Part shown: positions 33,445 to 45,592 of the stretch, piece by piece
How the letters are laid out: the number at the start of each line of letters is the position of its first letter
Position numbering within the stretch: the first letter of the stretch is position 1
NCBI GenBank assembly: GCA_033439255.1
Contig: CM065883.1
Location: forward strand, 1,984,001 to 2,048,000
Source of the DNA: Hericium rajendrae
Lineage: Eukaryota; Basidiomycota; Agaricomycetes; Russulales; Hericiaceae
Direction: 5' to 3'
Length of the DNA: 64,000 bases
Made by a program: the position numbers and the translations under genes
The notes under the pieces: model-generated
The model's database searches: none
Told to the model about the DNA's origin: nothing
Seen by the model: the letters and a program-made list of their open reading frames with translations, nothing else

Positions 33445-34582
33445 CGCGACGATAAAAACTGCCCAAACGGCGACGTTGGTGTCGGTGGTGGAAGGTGTGC
33501 GAGGGCAGATAATGTCAGAACGAACATAACTGGTACCTTTATAAGAAAAACAGTCAGCAATGAAAGGCACATTTCAAATTCTGGCTTGGATTGAGAGGGC
33601 ATGAGGCAGCTTAGGATTATCCGGAGTCTTGGAGACGCATGGTCAGACTCGTGTTGAATTTCATAAAATTCACGACACAAAGTCTTTTGTTCTTTGCTTC
33701 TTTGCGCTGCGAGGGCGAGGAACGCCGGCTAAAGCATTCGGGCAGATCTCCAGGAGCATAAGGAAATGCGCAATTGTTTAGTCTAGGATCATATGGAAAG
33801 CCACTGTACCATTTGGGCACAATGGGCCAGAGGTTACAGCGCCGAATTTCCACAGCCGCACCCTAGATTACAACCGATCGTACATGCCCCATTAGCACTT
33901 CTTAGCTTGAGACAAATAATACGAACCTTACTCAAACGAAGCATACCAAGTTCAATCCTTCCTGTACATAAAAGCACCTGCAGAAGTCTGAGATGAGTTT
34001 GGCTGCGGGAATGGATGATCGACAGCAATGGCGCACGGAAAAAGCATTTGCATGATGCGTGAATGCGTGACATGTCGAACTAGGTTGAAGTCTTAGACTA
34101 TTTCAGAGCGGACAGCGTTCGCAAGGCCTTTCCTGTGCGGTGTGCGGCTGCCGGCACAACTTCGAAACTTCAGAGCACCTCGAAGCACCCGGCAACGACT
34201 TCTAGCAATTGGAGAACAATGGAAGACAACAGAAGACAATGGATGATGAGACCATCAGTGGGACATTATCGATGGTTGCTATGGCCAGAGAAGCCCCGAG
34301 CCTATTGTTCTGAGTGTAGACAAAAGAGAATAAGTACGAACCTCAGATTTGCCCGAAGATCCAGGACTTCAAGAAGTGTGAAGTACTTACGTAATAGACA
34401 ATCCGCCGTATCCACGTGATAGATGCGTGGAACCTCTGGAACCTAGGCCGCGTAAGCGGCACATCATGCTTCGCCGTAAAGCTATAAGAGTGCATGGGCT
34501 TGTACCGATTTCCGCCACCCGTCGAGAACATCTCTTTACATCTACCATCCTATCATCTTATTCTCGTCAATAAGCTTTCAGC
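33445..34582. other. Shared upstream region of the B1/A3 divergent pair
   Basis: A 1138 bp region separates the two start codons. TATA-like boxes occur on both sides (33543-33538 minus, 34483-34488 plus). No convincing gene lies inside. Confidence 0.5.
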
Positions 34583-35165
34583 ATGACATCCGAGGCTACT
34601 CGAGCGCGTACATCTGACTATCTAGCTGTACGTCCCAATTGAGATACTGCGCTGATACCATTTCGCTCACGATCAGCTCAACCATTCGTAGGTCCCGGGA
34701 CCTACCCGACGCCCTGCTGCCCAGCGTCCCACTCCGTTTGATTTACCGTTGCCAGTCAACTATAAACAAAGACAAACTCGCCAGTACTGGTGGTATGGGT
34801 ACAACGTCGGGCACGACTGGCTGATCGAGTACGCGAGGCAAAGAGACCCGAATCCCGATCCCAACGACACGGATCTAACCCTGCTCATATATGCTCGAGA
34901 CCTGCTCAGTTCGTACACTCGCATCAAGACACTCGCGATAGGCACAGCGATCAGAGATGAGAGCGTGCCGCGGGATGCTGCGCTCTCGTTTGACGGCTAC
35001 GTCGCCATCCTGGCGATTTGCTCGTCTAGGCGGGAGTCTTATTACAGACGGCCTACGCAGGCGCAGGTCGACAAGCTCACGCAGCTTTTGGGGTGCGAGC
35101 CGCGATGGTGGATTGACGAGGAAAACCCACTGCAGTATGGGGCCATTGATCCGGTGGTCGGGTGA
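34583..35165 (+). CDS. Small unknown protein, family A, copy A3
   Basis: Exons 34583-34627 (45 bp) and 34692-35165 encode 172 residues. The core motifs of family A are intact: YWWYGYNVGHDWLIEYARQR, LAIGTAIRDESVPRDAAL, VAILAICSS and RRPTQAQVDKLTQLLGCEPR followed by the paired tryptophans. The N-terminal part of exon 2 is proline-rich and longer than in A1 and A4. TATAAG at 34483-34488 is about 95 bp before the ATG. No targeting signal is visible. Confidence 0.68.
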
Positions 35166-35666
35166 TAGATCTTGAATCAGAGCAGTTCTCAATGCGGTTG
35201 TACAATATCTATGTAAACTCTCCACGGCACAGATTGCAGTATCGAAATTTATGGTGGATTATAGAAGGTTTGAACTTTGAACCGCCCTAATGACTCTGAG
35301 ACATATTTGAGACGAGTTTCGCCAGCTGCCGGAAACGTTCGAACTCCATCAGGTCCTAGGTCATCCACACCTGCGGCGGAGCTGAAGATTGCCCGGCGAT
35401 GGTGTGATTGGGTACTCGGGCCCACGAGCCAGACTCCGGATGAGTCTCGCCGGACAGGCTATTGTCAGTCTGTCTCTCCCGTTCTCGCTGTGTCAGTTTC
35501 TCTGCTGTTATCCATACAGTTCATTCCTGACGACTTCGAACATTCCGTCGAGATTTGCAAATGATTCGGCGCACTGTCTGGCCTTGAGACTTTGCATGGT
35601 TCCTGTACATATCCTGTTAATGAAGAGGCGGGATGATGATACCCGACATACATACCATGGTCGAGG

Positions 35667-38652
35667 TGCTGAGCATTTTACTGCCGATAGTTCCCTCCTC
35701 GTGAGTACGAGAGAAGGCAGACGTGTTTCTTGCGCTGAAGCGAGGCATAAATTTACAAATAACACTTCCATTGGTGCGCATCGCGCTACCGTACATCAGG
35801 CCACAAAGCGTGTGATAACGAGCAACTGGTACTACTATCCGAGATACTGACAGAGAGAGGAAAAGGTAAGGCATAGACGTGAGGACAGGGCATAGGACAA
35901 AGCACAGAGACAATGAAATAGGGATAACTATAAAGTCCGAAGCCCGCGCAGTATGTCGCAGGGCTAGTCGCTCGGGGCGTGCAAAACGAATGAATAAATA
36001 AATTCGGGGGTCGTCGGGTCGCGTCGCACACTATCGGGCGACGGGTTGGCCAGTCCGGCTGGCAGATCACTGAGTGTAGAACTCAGGAGTAGCCTGGTCC
36101 ATCTCGGCGAGCCAGAGAGCCACCTGCTGCTCGCTGACGTGCAGCTGAGCAGCCAGCTCGGACAGGGTCTGCGAGGCGGCGGGCTGGAGCTGCTCGACTC
36201 GAGGGGGAGCGTACTGGTCGTAGGTCGCGTTGAAACCGAACGTCGGCATCGAAGGCTGAGCCAGAGGCAGAGCGTAGCTCATCGACTGGGAGACGGCGCC
36301 GTTGTAGGAGATCGGCGCGTCTTGGAACATGGCTGCGTAAAAGCTCGCCTCGGGGGCGGAAGCGGCCTGGACAGCACTGTAGAGTGCCTGAGAGTAGACG
36401 TCCGCGCCAGTCCAGTTCTGCGCCAGGATGGGCGCAGACGAGTTCATGCCGTAGCAGTTGTTGTTCTCTTGCTGGACAAACGAGGCCCAATCGCCGTCGG
36501 TAAGGCTGACCTCGAAACCGCACATGGCGTCACTGGCAAGGAAAGGCGGGCCCTGGGGCATCGGAGAGTCCAGCATGCTCACGTCAAAGTTGTTCCAGGA
36601 GCTAGACGAGGCAGGGCTGCTGGCAGTGGTGGACGAGCTCGAAGAGTAGGACAGGCTCGGGGCATCAGCGCTCGGGCTGAGAAGCGGGAGAGTGCGCAGG
36701 AGCTCCGAGAGATCCGAGAGGGCAGAGGACGAGAAAGCATCGTTGGACGGGCCGTAAAACAGCCCAGCGTCGGTGAAGGCGCTCGAGCTCTCCTTCGCGG
36801 TCTTCTTCGCCCTCGCAGCGCTCCTTGCTGCCGGTGCAGGAACACCGTATGGCGACGTACGCCTCTCGTCTCGTCTCTCCGCACGTACGGCAGTCGACGG
36901 GGTGGCCTTGGATGTGCCCTTCTTGGACGCGCTCTTCTTGCCGCCCTTGATGGGTTTGATCTCCAGGTAAGCCTCGGTGTGGTGGGGTACATGCCCATGC
37001 TCATTCTGCCTGTGACGGCTCAGAGACGACGCGTCGGCGAACGATAGGGTGCAATCCAGGCAGTGCTCGGTCCTCAACTTCGAGCTGCATATTATCGCCA
37101 AGGTCAAACAATGTCAGTCGCAGAAACAAGAAGACGTACTGCGTGTTGCCGTGAGGCTTGAGCGCAGACCTCTGCAGGCACGAGAAATCGCACCCGGGTT
37201 CCTCGCAGTAGTATCTAGTGGGACGTCAGGGTGAAGCGAATCCACGAAAAGTCAAGGCGGCGTACCGAAAGGCGCGGGAATCATGCGTCTTCATGTGACG
37301 AGGTAGGTCAGTCTTGCGATTGATGCTCGTTCCGCAGTTAGGGCAGTTAACTCGTTCCGTCTTGAACGGCTTTGGGGAGGTCCTCTTGGACTCGCGCTTG
37401 AACCAAGTGGTCAGTCCAGTGAAAGACAAGGTAACATTGGGAAATGAGCTACCTTCGATGTCCGGGTAGGAGCCATGGGAGTAAACTGCGTTGGGATGAT
37501 GAGGTTCAGAGAGGTAAGATGGGATGCAAAAGCGAAGAGATGAAGTCCTTGGAGATGGGTGCTCAAAGGGATGGAAGTTGTCAATGCAATCCCTCCCTGT
37601 CGAAGCAGCCCATTAAATACATGGACAGACTTTGCTTCTCACAATGCCACTCAGCCTCACCTCCAGGCCACTTTGATTGTACGTTCACTTTGATGCCCTA
37701 ATGGGGGGAACAGAAGAAGAAGCGTTGCCTCCCTTAGCAGCTTTGCCATGATGGCAAACACGAGGCGTGGCGCCCACCAGGACCGCTTTGCCATCCACAG
37801 CATCAGCTTTCCGATTATGGCGCGTACGATCGCTGGGCGAACGCCCGGGAGATCGGCTGGTAACGGCGTAGTCAGGGACAGGAAAGGAGGACAAAGCAGA
37901 AGGAGGGGACGGACTCTCCCGTCAGGGGGACAAGCGCCAGCAATCATGGCTCCCGAGCGTGTGTGTGGCAAGCCGATGTCCGCGCGGACCCGCCGGCCTG
38001 ATCTCTGACGTCGATACCAACAAACAGATCGGGGCATCACTGGACAAAGGACGCCCACAGGGCAAGACAAGGCCGAAGCATTGTACCGGCATCGCCCCCG
38101 AACACAGACAGAGCTTGGACCGTTGATTGTCGCGCGGTCTTCGCGGTGCGCTGAGCACGTGACCGCGTCATCGCGTTGTGATTGGCCGTCGGAGGGTAGT
38201 ATGCGTACACCTGGCACGCTGAGCACCGCCCTCCATCGACGTAGTACTAGAGAAGCAATGGCACAGATACACGTCGAAGTATGGCGCGAATATGGAAGCC
38301 TGGCATGGGGAGCGTCAGTTCAAATCAAATGATTAGGCACACCTGCATCGAATGGGCGAAATATCCGTGGACACCCTAAACGTTTCATTTTCCAGAACTT
38401 CTGAACAAGGGCAAAGCGCTGCGTATGAGTTAAATCATGGCCACGGGCGCTTTCCTGCCAGCGCGAGGAGAAGAACCCAGATACGCCGTCAGGATATTCG
38501 GTACACGCCCCTCCGCCGCCGCATGTAACGGGTAAGTCCGCATGAGAATAACAGGGTCTCACTTTCCTGCGCTTCTGATGGCCCATCGGATATATGTTCC
38601 AGTTTGAAGTTCGTACTACGTATCTGAATATTAAGTTCAATCAACGGCATTT
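35667..38652. repeat. Left arm of a large inverted repeat
   Basis: The sequence 35667-38652 is repeated as its reverse complement at 39737-42716. The outer limit is set where similarity stops after GCTCAGCA (right-arm reading), and the inner limit after GGCATTT (left-arm reading). The inner 900 bp are identical apart from a single-base length difference in a G run (near 37925). The outer 1 kb carries many substitutions and a 12-bp coding difference. Confidence 0.93.
36067..37476 (-). CDS. C2H2 zinc-finger transcription factor, left copy
   Basis: Exons 37476-37453, 37396-37266, 37214-37140 and 37084-36067 encode 415 residues. Three C2H2-like fingers lie in the N-terminal quarter: CPNCGTSINRKTDLPRHMKT(H), CEEPGCDFSCLQRSALKPHG and CLDCTLSFADASSLSRHRQN. 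A basic GGKKSASKKGTSK stretch (likely nuclear signal) and a serine-rich, acidic activation-type region follow. The C terminus is a conserved helical tail (LSELAAQLHVSEQQVALWLA). Targets are unknown. It is duplicated in the right arm (411 residues) with nearly identical fingers and a more divergent tail. Confidence 0.88.
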
Positions 38653-39736
38653 ATTGACCTGCCTTGGTTTGGTCTGTCTAGCATCCAGATTTGAGCTGGT
38701 AGAGCCACGCTGATATTGCTCAGCATGAGTATCGCAACATAAACTGACCTAGAGAACCCTGAAGTATTGGAGTCATTGAACGTCGAGTGCAAGTTGAACG
38801 TAGAAGTAGAACAACGCAAGTCGGCGTCTTGCGGGATCTGGTGTCCGGGGTACGTAGACGGGACCTCGAGAACACATAACGGCATCGGTCCAACTTGCGC
38901 ACAACGTTGCCAACAGCGAGCAGCATCGTTTCTACGTCTTCCACAACTACAGCCTCATCGACGACGGCATCGCAGACCGAGCTCAAGGCCAAAAAAGTGC
39001 CCATTGCTTGGAGAGACCAGCGTTCTGCGTATGTCCATCTCCGAATGCATCTCGAAGCTCACTCACAATTGTCTACGACACTGCTCGTGCTACCGACTGC
39101 TTCCCTGCCTTACTTGCATACTCCGCCTACCGTTTTCTGAATCTGGGGGAACAAACCAACCTGGTACTTCCTTCGAATGTCTGCCGAAAGGATAAATATT
39201 ACCTGCCGTGGGAGTACGAGATGAGAAGTATGTCTCACTTTCTACGTATATTCTGTGCTGTGCTGAACAGCGACTATCTAGGTGCCAATACGAACATGTC
39301 CCCTCATGTTCAATTTATCAGAGATCTATCTTCCAACGTGTGTTCCAATTACATTCGCCGAGATCCTCTCGAAGCAGAAGCAGCAGGGGACACTCGCCAA
39401 CATACGCGTACCATATCACGGACATGTCCTCCAGCTTCTGGGTCGTCCCGGTTATGTCGCATAGGACTGGTTCGCGCTGCATGTTAAGTGGTCTGAGCAT
39501 TGCGTTCGATACGACGAACCTGGTGCTCGGGTCGTCGGTGCCCGTGATGGGCGGACGCGCGACGAGCACGAACGTCAAGCGGTTGAGAGGCATGCCGTGC
39601 AGCGAGGCGCTACCGTGCTGGACGCGCGCCGCGCAGATCGAGGCCCAGTAGATGGTGACGTGGTTGACGGAGACCCACTCGTTGAACTGCTCATACTCCT
39701 TCATCCGCACTTCCTTGGAGCTGCTGCCGCTCTGCG
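38653..39736. other. Spacer of the inverted repeat (1084 bp)
   Basis: Unique sequence between the two arms. Its right third holds a minus-strand gene fragment. The rest has protein-like stretches in several frames but no continuous gene that I can defend. Confidence 0.6.
39381..39736 (-). pseudogene. Gene fragment truncated at the right-arm boundary
   Basis: A GC-rich, coding-like minus-strand stretch reads MKEYEQFNEWVSVNHVTIYW, then ASICAARVQHGSASLHGMPL, then RLTFVLVARPPITGTDDPST, about 110 residues in one frame. Its upstream continuation is cut exactly where the inverted repeat begins (39737), and downstream it loses coding character near 39380. The family was not recognised. It suggests the duplication junction cut into a pre-existing gene. 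Confidence 0.4.
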
Positions 39737-42716
39737 AAATGCCGTTGATTGAACTTAATATTCAGATACGTAGTACGAACTTCAAACTGGAACATATATC
39801 CGATGGGCCATCAGAAGCGCAGGAAAGTGAGACCCTGTTATTCTCATGCGGACTTACCCGTTACATGCGGCGGCGGAGGGGCGTGTACCGAATATCCTGA
39901 CGGCGTATCTGGGTTCTTCTCCTCGCGCTGGCAGGAAAGCGCCCGTGGCCATGATTTAACTCATACGCAGCGCTTTGCCCTTGTTCAGAAGTTCTGGAAA
40001 ATGAAACGTTTAGGGTGTCCACGGATATTTCGCCCATTCGATGCAGGTGTGCCTAATCATTTGATTTGAACTGACGCTCCCCATGCCAGGCTTCCATATT
40101 CGCGCCATACTTCGACGTGTATCTGTGCCATTGCTTCTCTAGTACTACGTCGATGGAGGGCGGTGCTCAGCGTGCCAGGTGTACGCATACTACCCTCCGA
40201 CGGCCAATCACAACGCGATGACGCGGTCACGTGCTCAGCGCACCGCGAAGACCGCGCGACAATCAACGGTCCAAGCTCTGTCTGTGTTCGGGGGCGATGC
40301 CGGTACAATGCTTCGGCCTTGTCTTGCCCTGTGGGCGTCCTTTGTCCAGTGATGCCCCGATCTGTTTGTTGGTATCGACGTCAGAGATCAGGCCGGCGGG
40401 TCCGCGCGGACATCGGCTTGCCACACACACGCTCGGGAGCCATGATTGCTGGCGCTTGTCCCCTGACGGGAGAGTCCGTCCCCTCCTTCTGCTTTGTCCT
40501 CCTTTCCTGTCCCTGACTACGCCGTTACCAGCCGATCTCCCGGGCGTTCGCCCAGCGATCGTACGCGCCATAATCGGAAAGCTGATGCTGTGGATGGCAA
40601 AGCGGTCCTGGTGGGCGCCACGCCTCGTGTTTGCCATCATGGCAAAGCTGCTAAGGGAGGCAACGCTTCTTCTTCTGTTCCCCCCATTAGGGCATCAAAG
40701 TGAACGTACAATCAAAGTGGCCTGGAGGTGAGGCTGAGTGGCATTGTGAGAAGCAAAGTCTGTCCATGTATTTAATGGGCTGCTTCGACAGGGAGGGATT
40801 GCATTGACAACTTCCATCCCTTTGAGCACCCATCTCCAAGGACTTCATCTCTTCGCTTTTGCATCCCATCTTACCTCTCTGAACCTCATCATCCCAACGC
40901 AGTTTACTCCCATGGCTCCTACCCGGACATCGAAGGTAGCTCATTTCCCAATGTTACCTTGTCTTTCACTGGACTGACCACTTGGTTCAAGCGCGAGTCC
41001 AAGAGGACCTCCCCAAAGCCGTTCAAGACGGAACGAGTTAACTGCCCTAACTGCGGAACGAGCATCAATCGCAAGACTGACCTACCTCGTCACATGAAGA
41101 CGCATGATTCCCGCGCCTTTCGGTACGCCGCCTTGACTTTTCGTGGATTCGCTTCACCCTGACGTCCCACTAGATACTACTGCGAGGAACCCGGGTGCGA
41201 TTTCTCGTGCCTGCAGAGGTCTGCGCTCAAGCCTCACGGCAACACGCAGTACGTCTTCTTGTTTCTGCGACTGACATTGTTTGACCTTGGCGATAATATG
41301 CAGCTCGAAGTTGAGGACCGAGCACTGCCTGGATTGCACCCTATCGTTCGCCGACGCGTCGTCTCTGAGCCGTCACAGGCAGAATGAGCATGGGCATGTA
41401 CCCCACCACACCGAGGCTTACCTGGAGATCAAACCCATCAAGGGCGGCAAGAAGAGCGCGTCCAAGAAGGGCACATCCAAGGCCACCCCGTCGACTGCCG
41501 TACGTGCGGAGAGACGAGACGAGAGGCGTACGTCGCCATACGGTGTTCCTGCACCGGCAGCAAGGAGCGCTGCGAGGGCGAAGAAGACCGCGAAGGAGAG
41601 CTCGAGCGCCTTCACCGACGCTGGGCTGTTTTACGGCCCGTCCAACGATGCTTTCTCGTCCTCTGCCCTCTCGGATCTCTCGGAGCTCCTGCGCACTCTC
41701 CCGCTTCTCAGCCCGAGCGCTGATGCCCCGAGCTTGTCCTACTCTTCGAGCTCGTCTACCACTGCCAGCAGCCCTGCCTCGTCTAGCTCCTGGAACGACT
41801 TTGATGTGAGCATGCTGGACTCTCCGATGCCCCAGGGCCCGCCTTTCCTTGCCAGTGACGCCATGTGCGGCTTCGAGGTCAGCCTTACCGACAGTGATTG
41901 GGCCTCGTTTGTCCAGCAAGAGAACAACAACTGCTACGGCATGAACTCGTCTGCGCCCATCCCGGCGCAGAACTGGGCTGGCGCGGACGTCTACTCCCAG
42001 GCACTCTACAGTGCTGTCCAGGCCGCTTCCGCCCCGGAGGCGAACTTCTACTCCGCTATGTTACAAGATGCGCCTGTCTCCTACAACGGTGTCGCCTCCC
42101 AGTTGATGGACTTCGCTCTGCCTTCGATGCCGGAGCTCGGTTTCAACGCGACCTACGACCAGTATGCGCCCGCTCAAGTCGAGCAGCTTCAGCCCGCCGC
42201 CTCGCAGGACCTGTCCGAGCTCGCTGCTCAGATGAACGTCAGCGAGCAGCAGGTGGCTCTCTGGCTCGCCGAGATGGACCAGGCTGTTCCTGAGTTCTAC
42301 ACTCAGTGATCTGCCAGCCCGACTGACCAACCCGTCGCCCGATAGTGTGCGACGCGACCCGACGACCCCCGAATTTCTTTCTTTATCTGTTTTGCACGCC
42401 CCGAGCGACTAGCCCTGCGACGTACTGCGCGGGCTTCGGACTTTATAGTTATCCCTATTTCATTGTCTCCTTGTGCTTTGTACTATGCCTCGTCCTTACC
42501 TCTATGCCTCATCCTTCTCTTCTCTCTGTCAGTGTCTCGGATAGTAGTACCAGTTGCTCGTGACCACACGCTTTGTGGCCTGATGTACGGTACCTTGCGT
42601 AATGCGCACCAATGGAAGTATTGTTTGTAAATTTATGCCTCGCTTCAGCGCAAGAAACACGTCTGCCTTCTCTCGTACTTACGAGGAGGGAACTATCTGC
42701 ATTGAAAAGCTCAGCA
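39737..42716. repeat. Right arm of a large inverted repeat
   Basis: Reverse complement of 35667-38652 with the same limits. It contains the second zinc-finger gene, transcribed outward, and about 1.2 kb of its upstream DNA, which is identical to the left arm next to the spacer. Confidence 0.93.
40912..42309 (+). CDS. C2H2 zinc-finger transcription factor, right copy
   Basis: Exons 40912-40935, 40992-41122, 41174-41248 and 41304-42309 encode 411 residues. The fingers and the serine-rich first half are the same as in the left copy, with one Asn-to-Asp change before residue 260. Differences accumulate toward the C terminus (for example QDLSELAAQMNVSEQQ for QTLSELAAQLHVSEQQ) and four codons are missing in the region ending FALPSMPELGFN. 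TATTTAA near 40771 may serve as the TATA box. Both copies have intact frames and splice sites, so both are probably expressed. Confidence 0.88.
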
Positions 42717-43006
42717 GTCTTCGTTGAGCCAAATGGGCGCTTATCCCGGCCCGGCCGCCTCGGCGACACTCTGCCAAAGCGGCTTGAAAGCCTATATACT
42801 GGCATCGTTTCTACCAGCCCCTCTTGTCCTGTCGTTTCCCTCATCGCTAATAATCTGCATCTCATACACAATTGCTACACATATTGAAGGCGATAGCGAC
42901 AGGAGCTCTACAATTCTCCCCTAATCCACAGGTGCTAGCCATTTCAAACGGCCCGTTTGACAGTCGTTTGACGCGTCATGTCGAGCTCAGCCAATGTATC
43001 TACTAC

Positions 43007-45592
43007 ATGCGGCTCCCATATAGCGAAGAACACAAGAAAGGGAAAGGTCACGGATCAGGGGATGAATGTCTCCCAAATCTTGACTGTCTGCCGGTTGAAC
43101 TTCTCGCAACGATCCTCTCATATGCTCGATCACCGAAGGATGTCCTCGCAGTCGCGCGCTGTAACAAGCATCTTTATGCTACCCTCCTCAACCCAACAAA
43201 TGTTTGAGTATGGTGCAACGCGAGAAAGGAGTGTATCTCTGGCCCGATCCTCCGCCGCGGATGAACGAGGCTGCGTTCGTGTTCGATGGTGGGCCGTGCG
43301 AGGTACGTGCTGCGTTGTCTCTCCTCACTCTGATGAATCGGTGAATGGTGCTCGTTGTGAAGATCTGCAAGAAATGGACAAAGACTATGTACGTGTCTTC
43401 CGCCCTCCGGCTTCGCCTCTGTGGAGACGTGCGTCCCTTTGTTCTTTCTGCCAATTACAGGAGAACGGGTATCTAGACGTTTTATTGCCACAATCCAAGT
43501 GCATATCTGTTTATCCTGGGCTTACTGTACATTTGTGATTTTGTCAGAAGCGGACGTTCATGCACGGGACTTTCAATAAAGCTGAAGAACACATCCAGAA
43601 ACGGCCTGTACAACTAGAAATAATGACCTATGTACGTGTAGTCAATCCAAACTTTTTCGTCGAATAACTTGTATCCTGACAATACCTAGATTGAACCTCT
43701 TCTTCCGGGTTAGAAAAATGTGCGTGTCGACGATACCGATGCATACACGCATTCTGATCTTATCAGGGTTGCAGATCGCGCAGCCGCCTGGCTAAGCGCT
43801 GTTGATGAGTACAACAAAGTCATCCGCGTTGGAGAAGGTCTCGTTGAGTATCGGGAGGTAGACGAAACCTTACCCCTCACACCAGTCGCTGATTTCCCTC
43901 TGGCAGCGACATCAAGAGGAGCAACGCCGGTTGGAACCATTGATGACGGTGAGAGTCTGGTTCAGCTATGTCATTTGTTGCACTCATTGATTGACAGTCG
44001 TTTTCAGTTTTACAGGCGCCTCGTCGCCTGGCGCAAAAACCGGGAAATCCTCTACGCTACTGTCAAAATCGAGAATGGCAATCTGTTAGTCGATGTTGAG
44101 CTCATCGCCCGATACGTTTGTGACCCTTATCTGTATGTCATATAGTGGAAAGGCAAGAGCTAGTGCCGCAGGATGGACTCCAAAGGATCTCATGGACATG
44201 CCGTCCTTCGGCTCCTTGTTCAGAGCATACTGCAATAGTCTGGAATCACTGTCTATGAGAGGTTAGTACTGAGTCTTTTCCAGCATGACCTGATCCACCA
44301 TCTAACACTAAGCTATATTTCTTAGATGGGGTGCAATTGAACCTCAAGTTCGGCTGGAGGTCAGGATATACGCCCGTCGAGAACGTCGGTCGAAGGAGCA
44401 AGGCTCTCAGAAACGGTGTCAGGACATAGGACACCATTATCAGAGGCTGCTGTCAAACCCGGACAAAATTGTGGGGCACGACGTTGTTATCCCTTCTCTT
44501 ATCGGATTCCGCCGCCTGTCCATCATGCCGCTTCTGCGCGACAAAGAAACGTCCGCCTCAGAGGGCCTTCGGACCGAGCTGAAGCAGCCCGCTATATTGG
44601 ATCTGCTGTGGAGCGAACTGACGACGTGAGCTGCGACGGCGAAGGGTGAGCTGGCAAAGGTCTGGGTTTGCCCACATCCCGTCCACCGCTTGACCCCGCG
44701 CTTTATTTGCACCAGATGCAATGGGTGTCCCAAAAATATGCGAACGAGGGCTCATTGGACTTCATGGGTACCTGCAGGCACGAATGTGTCGGCCTCTCGA
44801 AGAAAGAGCAGAGGAAGGAGTCGAGCGCATGGAGTCTTGGCCGGTCCGTTCCTGATCAGAAGGTGTGTTTCGAGCTGCCACGCGAGCCATCACACGGATA
44901 TTGGTTGCCACCTCGTATGGATCGTCATATACTCAGGCTATGGACGTTTTCCCTCAAGCTTTGGTGCTCAGTAAGACGGATGCAGAGGATGATATTACCG
45001 AGCACAAACTTGGGCTTCTTGGGCCGGCTTTCCTCTGCAAGTCATGCCCGTCCCCTATCATGATGGACTACACCTGTCTTGTGCGTGTTCACTCGTTCAC
45101 ATGTGCTGTAGTACCTGATCACCGGTTCTTCTTCCAGGCCGGCCACAGCAAGCATCACGAAAGCATGCAACTTGCCCTCTTAACTCTGGAGCAAATGAAT
45201 CCGCTCACTTTTGGATATATCTGCGGGTCGTTCGCCGAATGGATGAGCTCGGCTCCCGAGGCCAAGGAAGTCCTCACATCAAAGACATTCTTATGTCGGC
45301 ATCGCTCGAATCATGGTCAGGCAGCGCATGCGCCAGCCGACGATGCGGGTATCACATGTGCAGCGGACCACACGTCGTCAATGACTGCCAGCAGCACCAA
45401 GACCAACCTCATGAGTTCGGGTAGGATGTTCTCTCACGTTAAGAGTAAGTACGTGATGGGTCCGTTCGATCGGACGAACCGCTGATCAATTTCTATCATT
45501 CTAGACATGGAATTGTACGTATGGACGACGAGGACTTTAACCGAGACCCTACCGCGGCCACCCACGCAGAGCAAGCAGGAGCAGCCTTCTGA
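43007..45592 (+). pseudogene. F-box protein with C-terminal zinc-binding region, probably damaged
   Basis: A typical Agaricomycete F-box gene can be followed: F-box LDCLPVELLATILSYARSPK plus VARCNKHLYATLLNP (43080-43200), PPPRMNEAAFVFDGGPCE, then ICKKWTKTMYVSSALRLRLC, a helical middle (VADRAAAWLSAVDEYNKVI), GWTPKDLMDMPSFGSLFRAY, and a C-terminal C/H-rich end (FLCKSCPSPIMM, then FSHVKSKHGIVRMDDEDF) stopping at 45592. An in-frame TGA follows LLNPTNV, a frame change is needed before PPPRMN, and another near 44140; no good introns remove them. It may be a recent pseudogene, or I have missed unusual splicing. Confidence 0.6.

Noticed and set aside
36046-37047. Plus-strand open frame of 333 codons opposite the left zinc-finger gene
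   Set aside because: The right arm shows the corresponding antisense frame is interrupted, while the sense frame is preserved in both copies.
37657-38226. Minus-strand frame of 189 codons in the left arm
   Set aside because: A single-base difference in a G run breaks it in the right arm although the surrounding DNA is identical, so it is not under coding constraint.
38320-38640. 106-codon frame identical in both arms
   Set aside because: Identity there reflects arm identity as a whole. No start context, intron or domain supports it as a gene.
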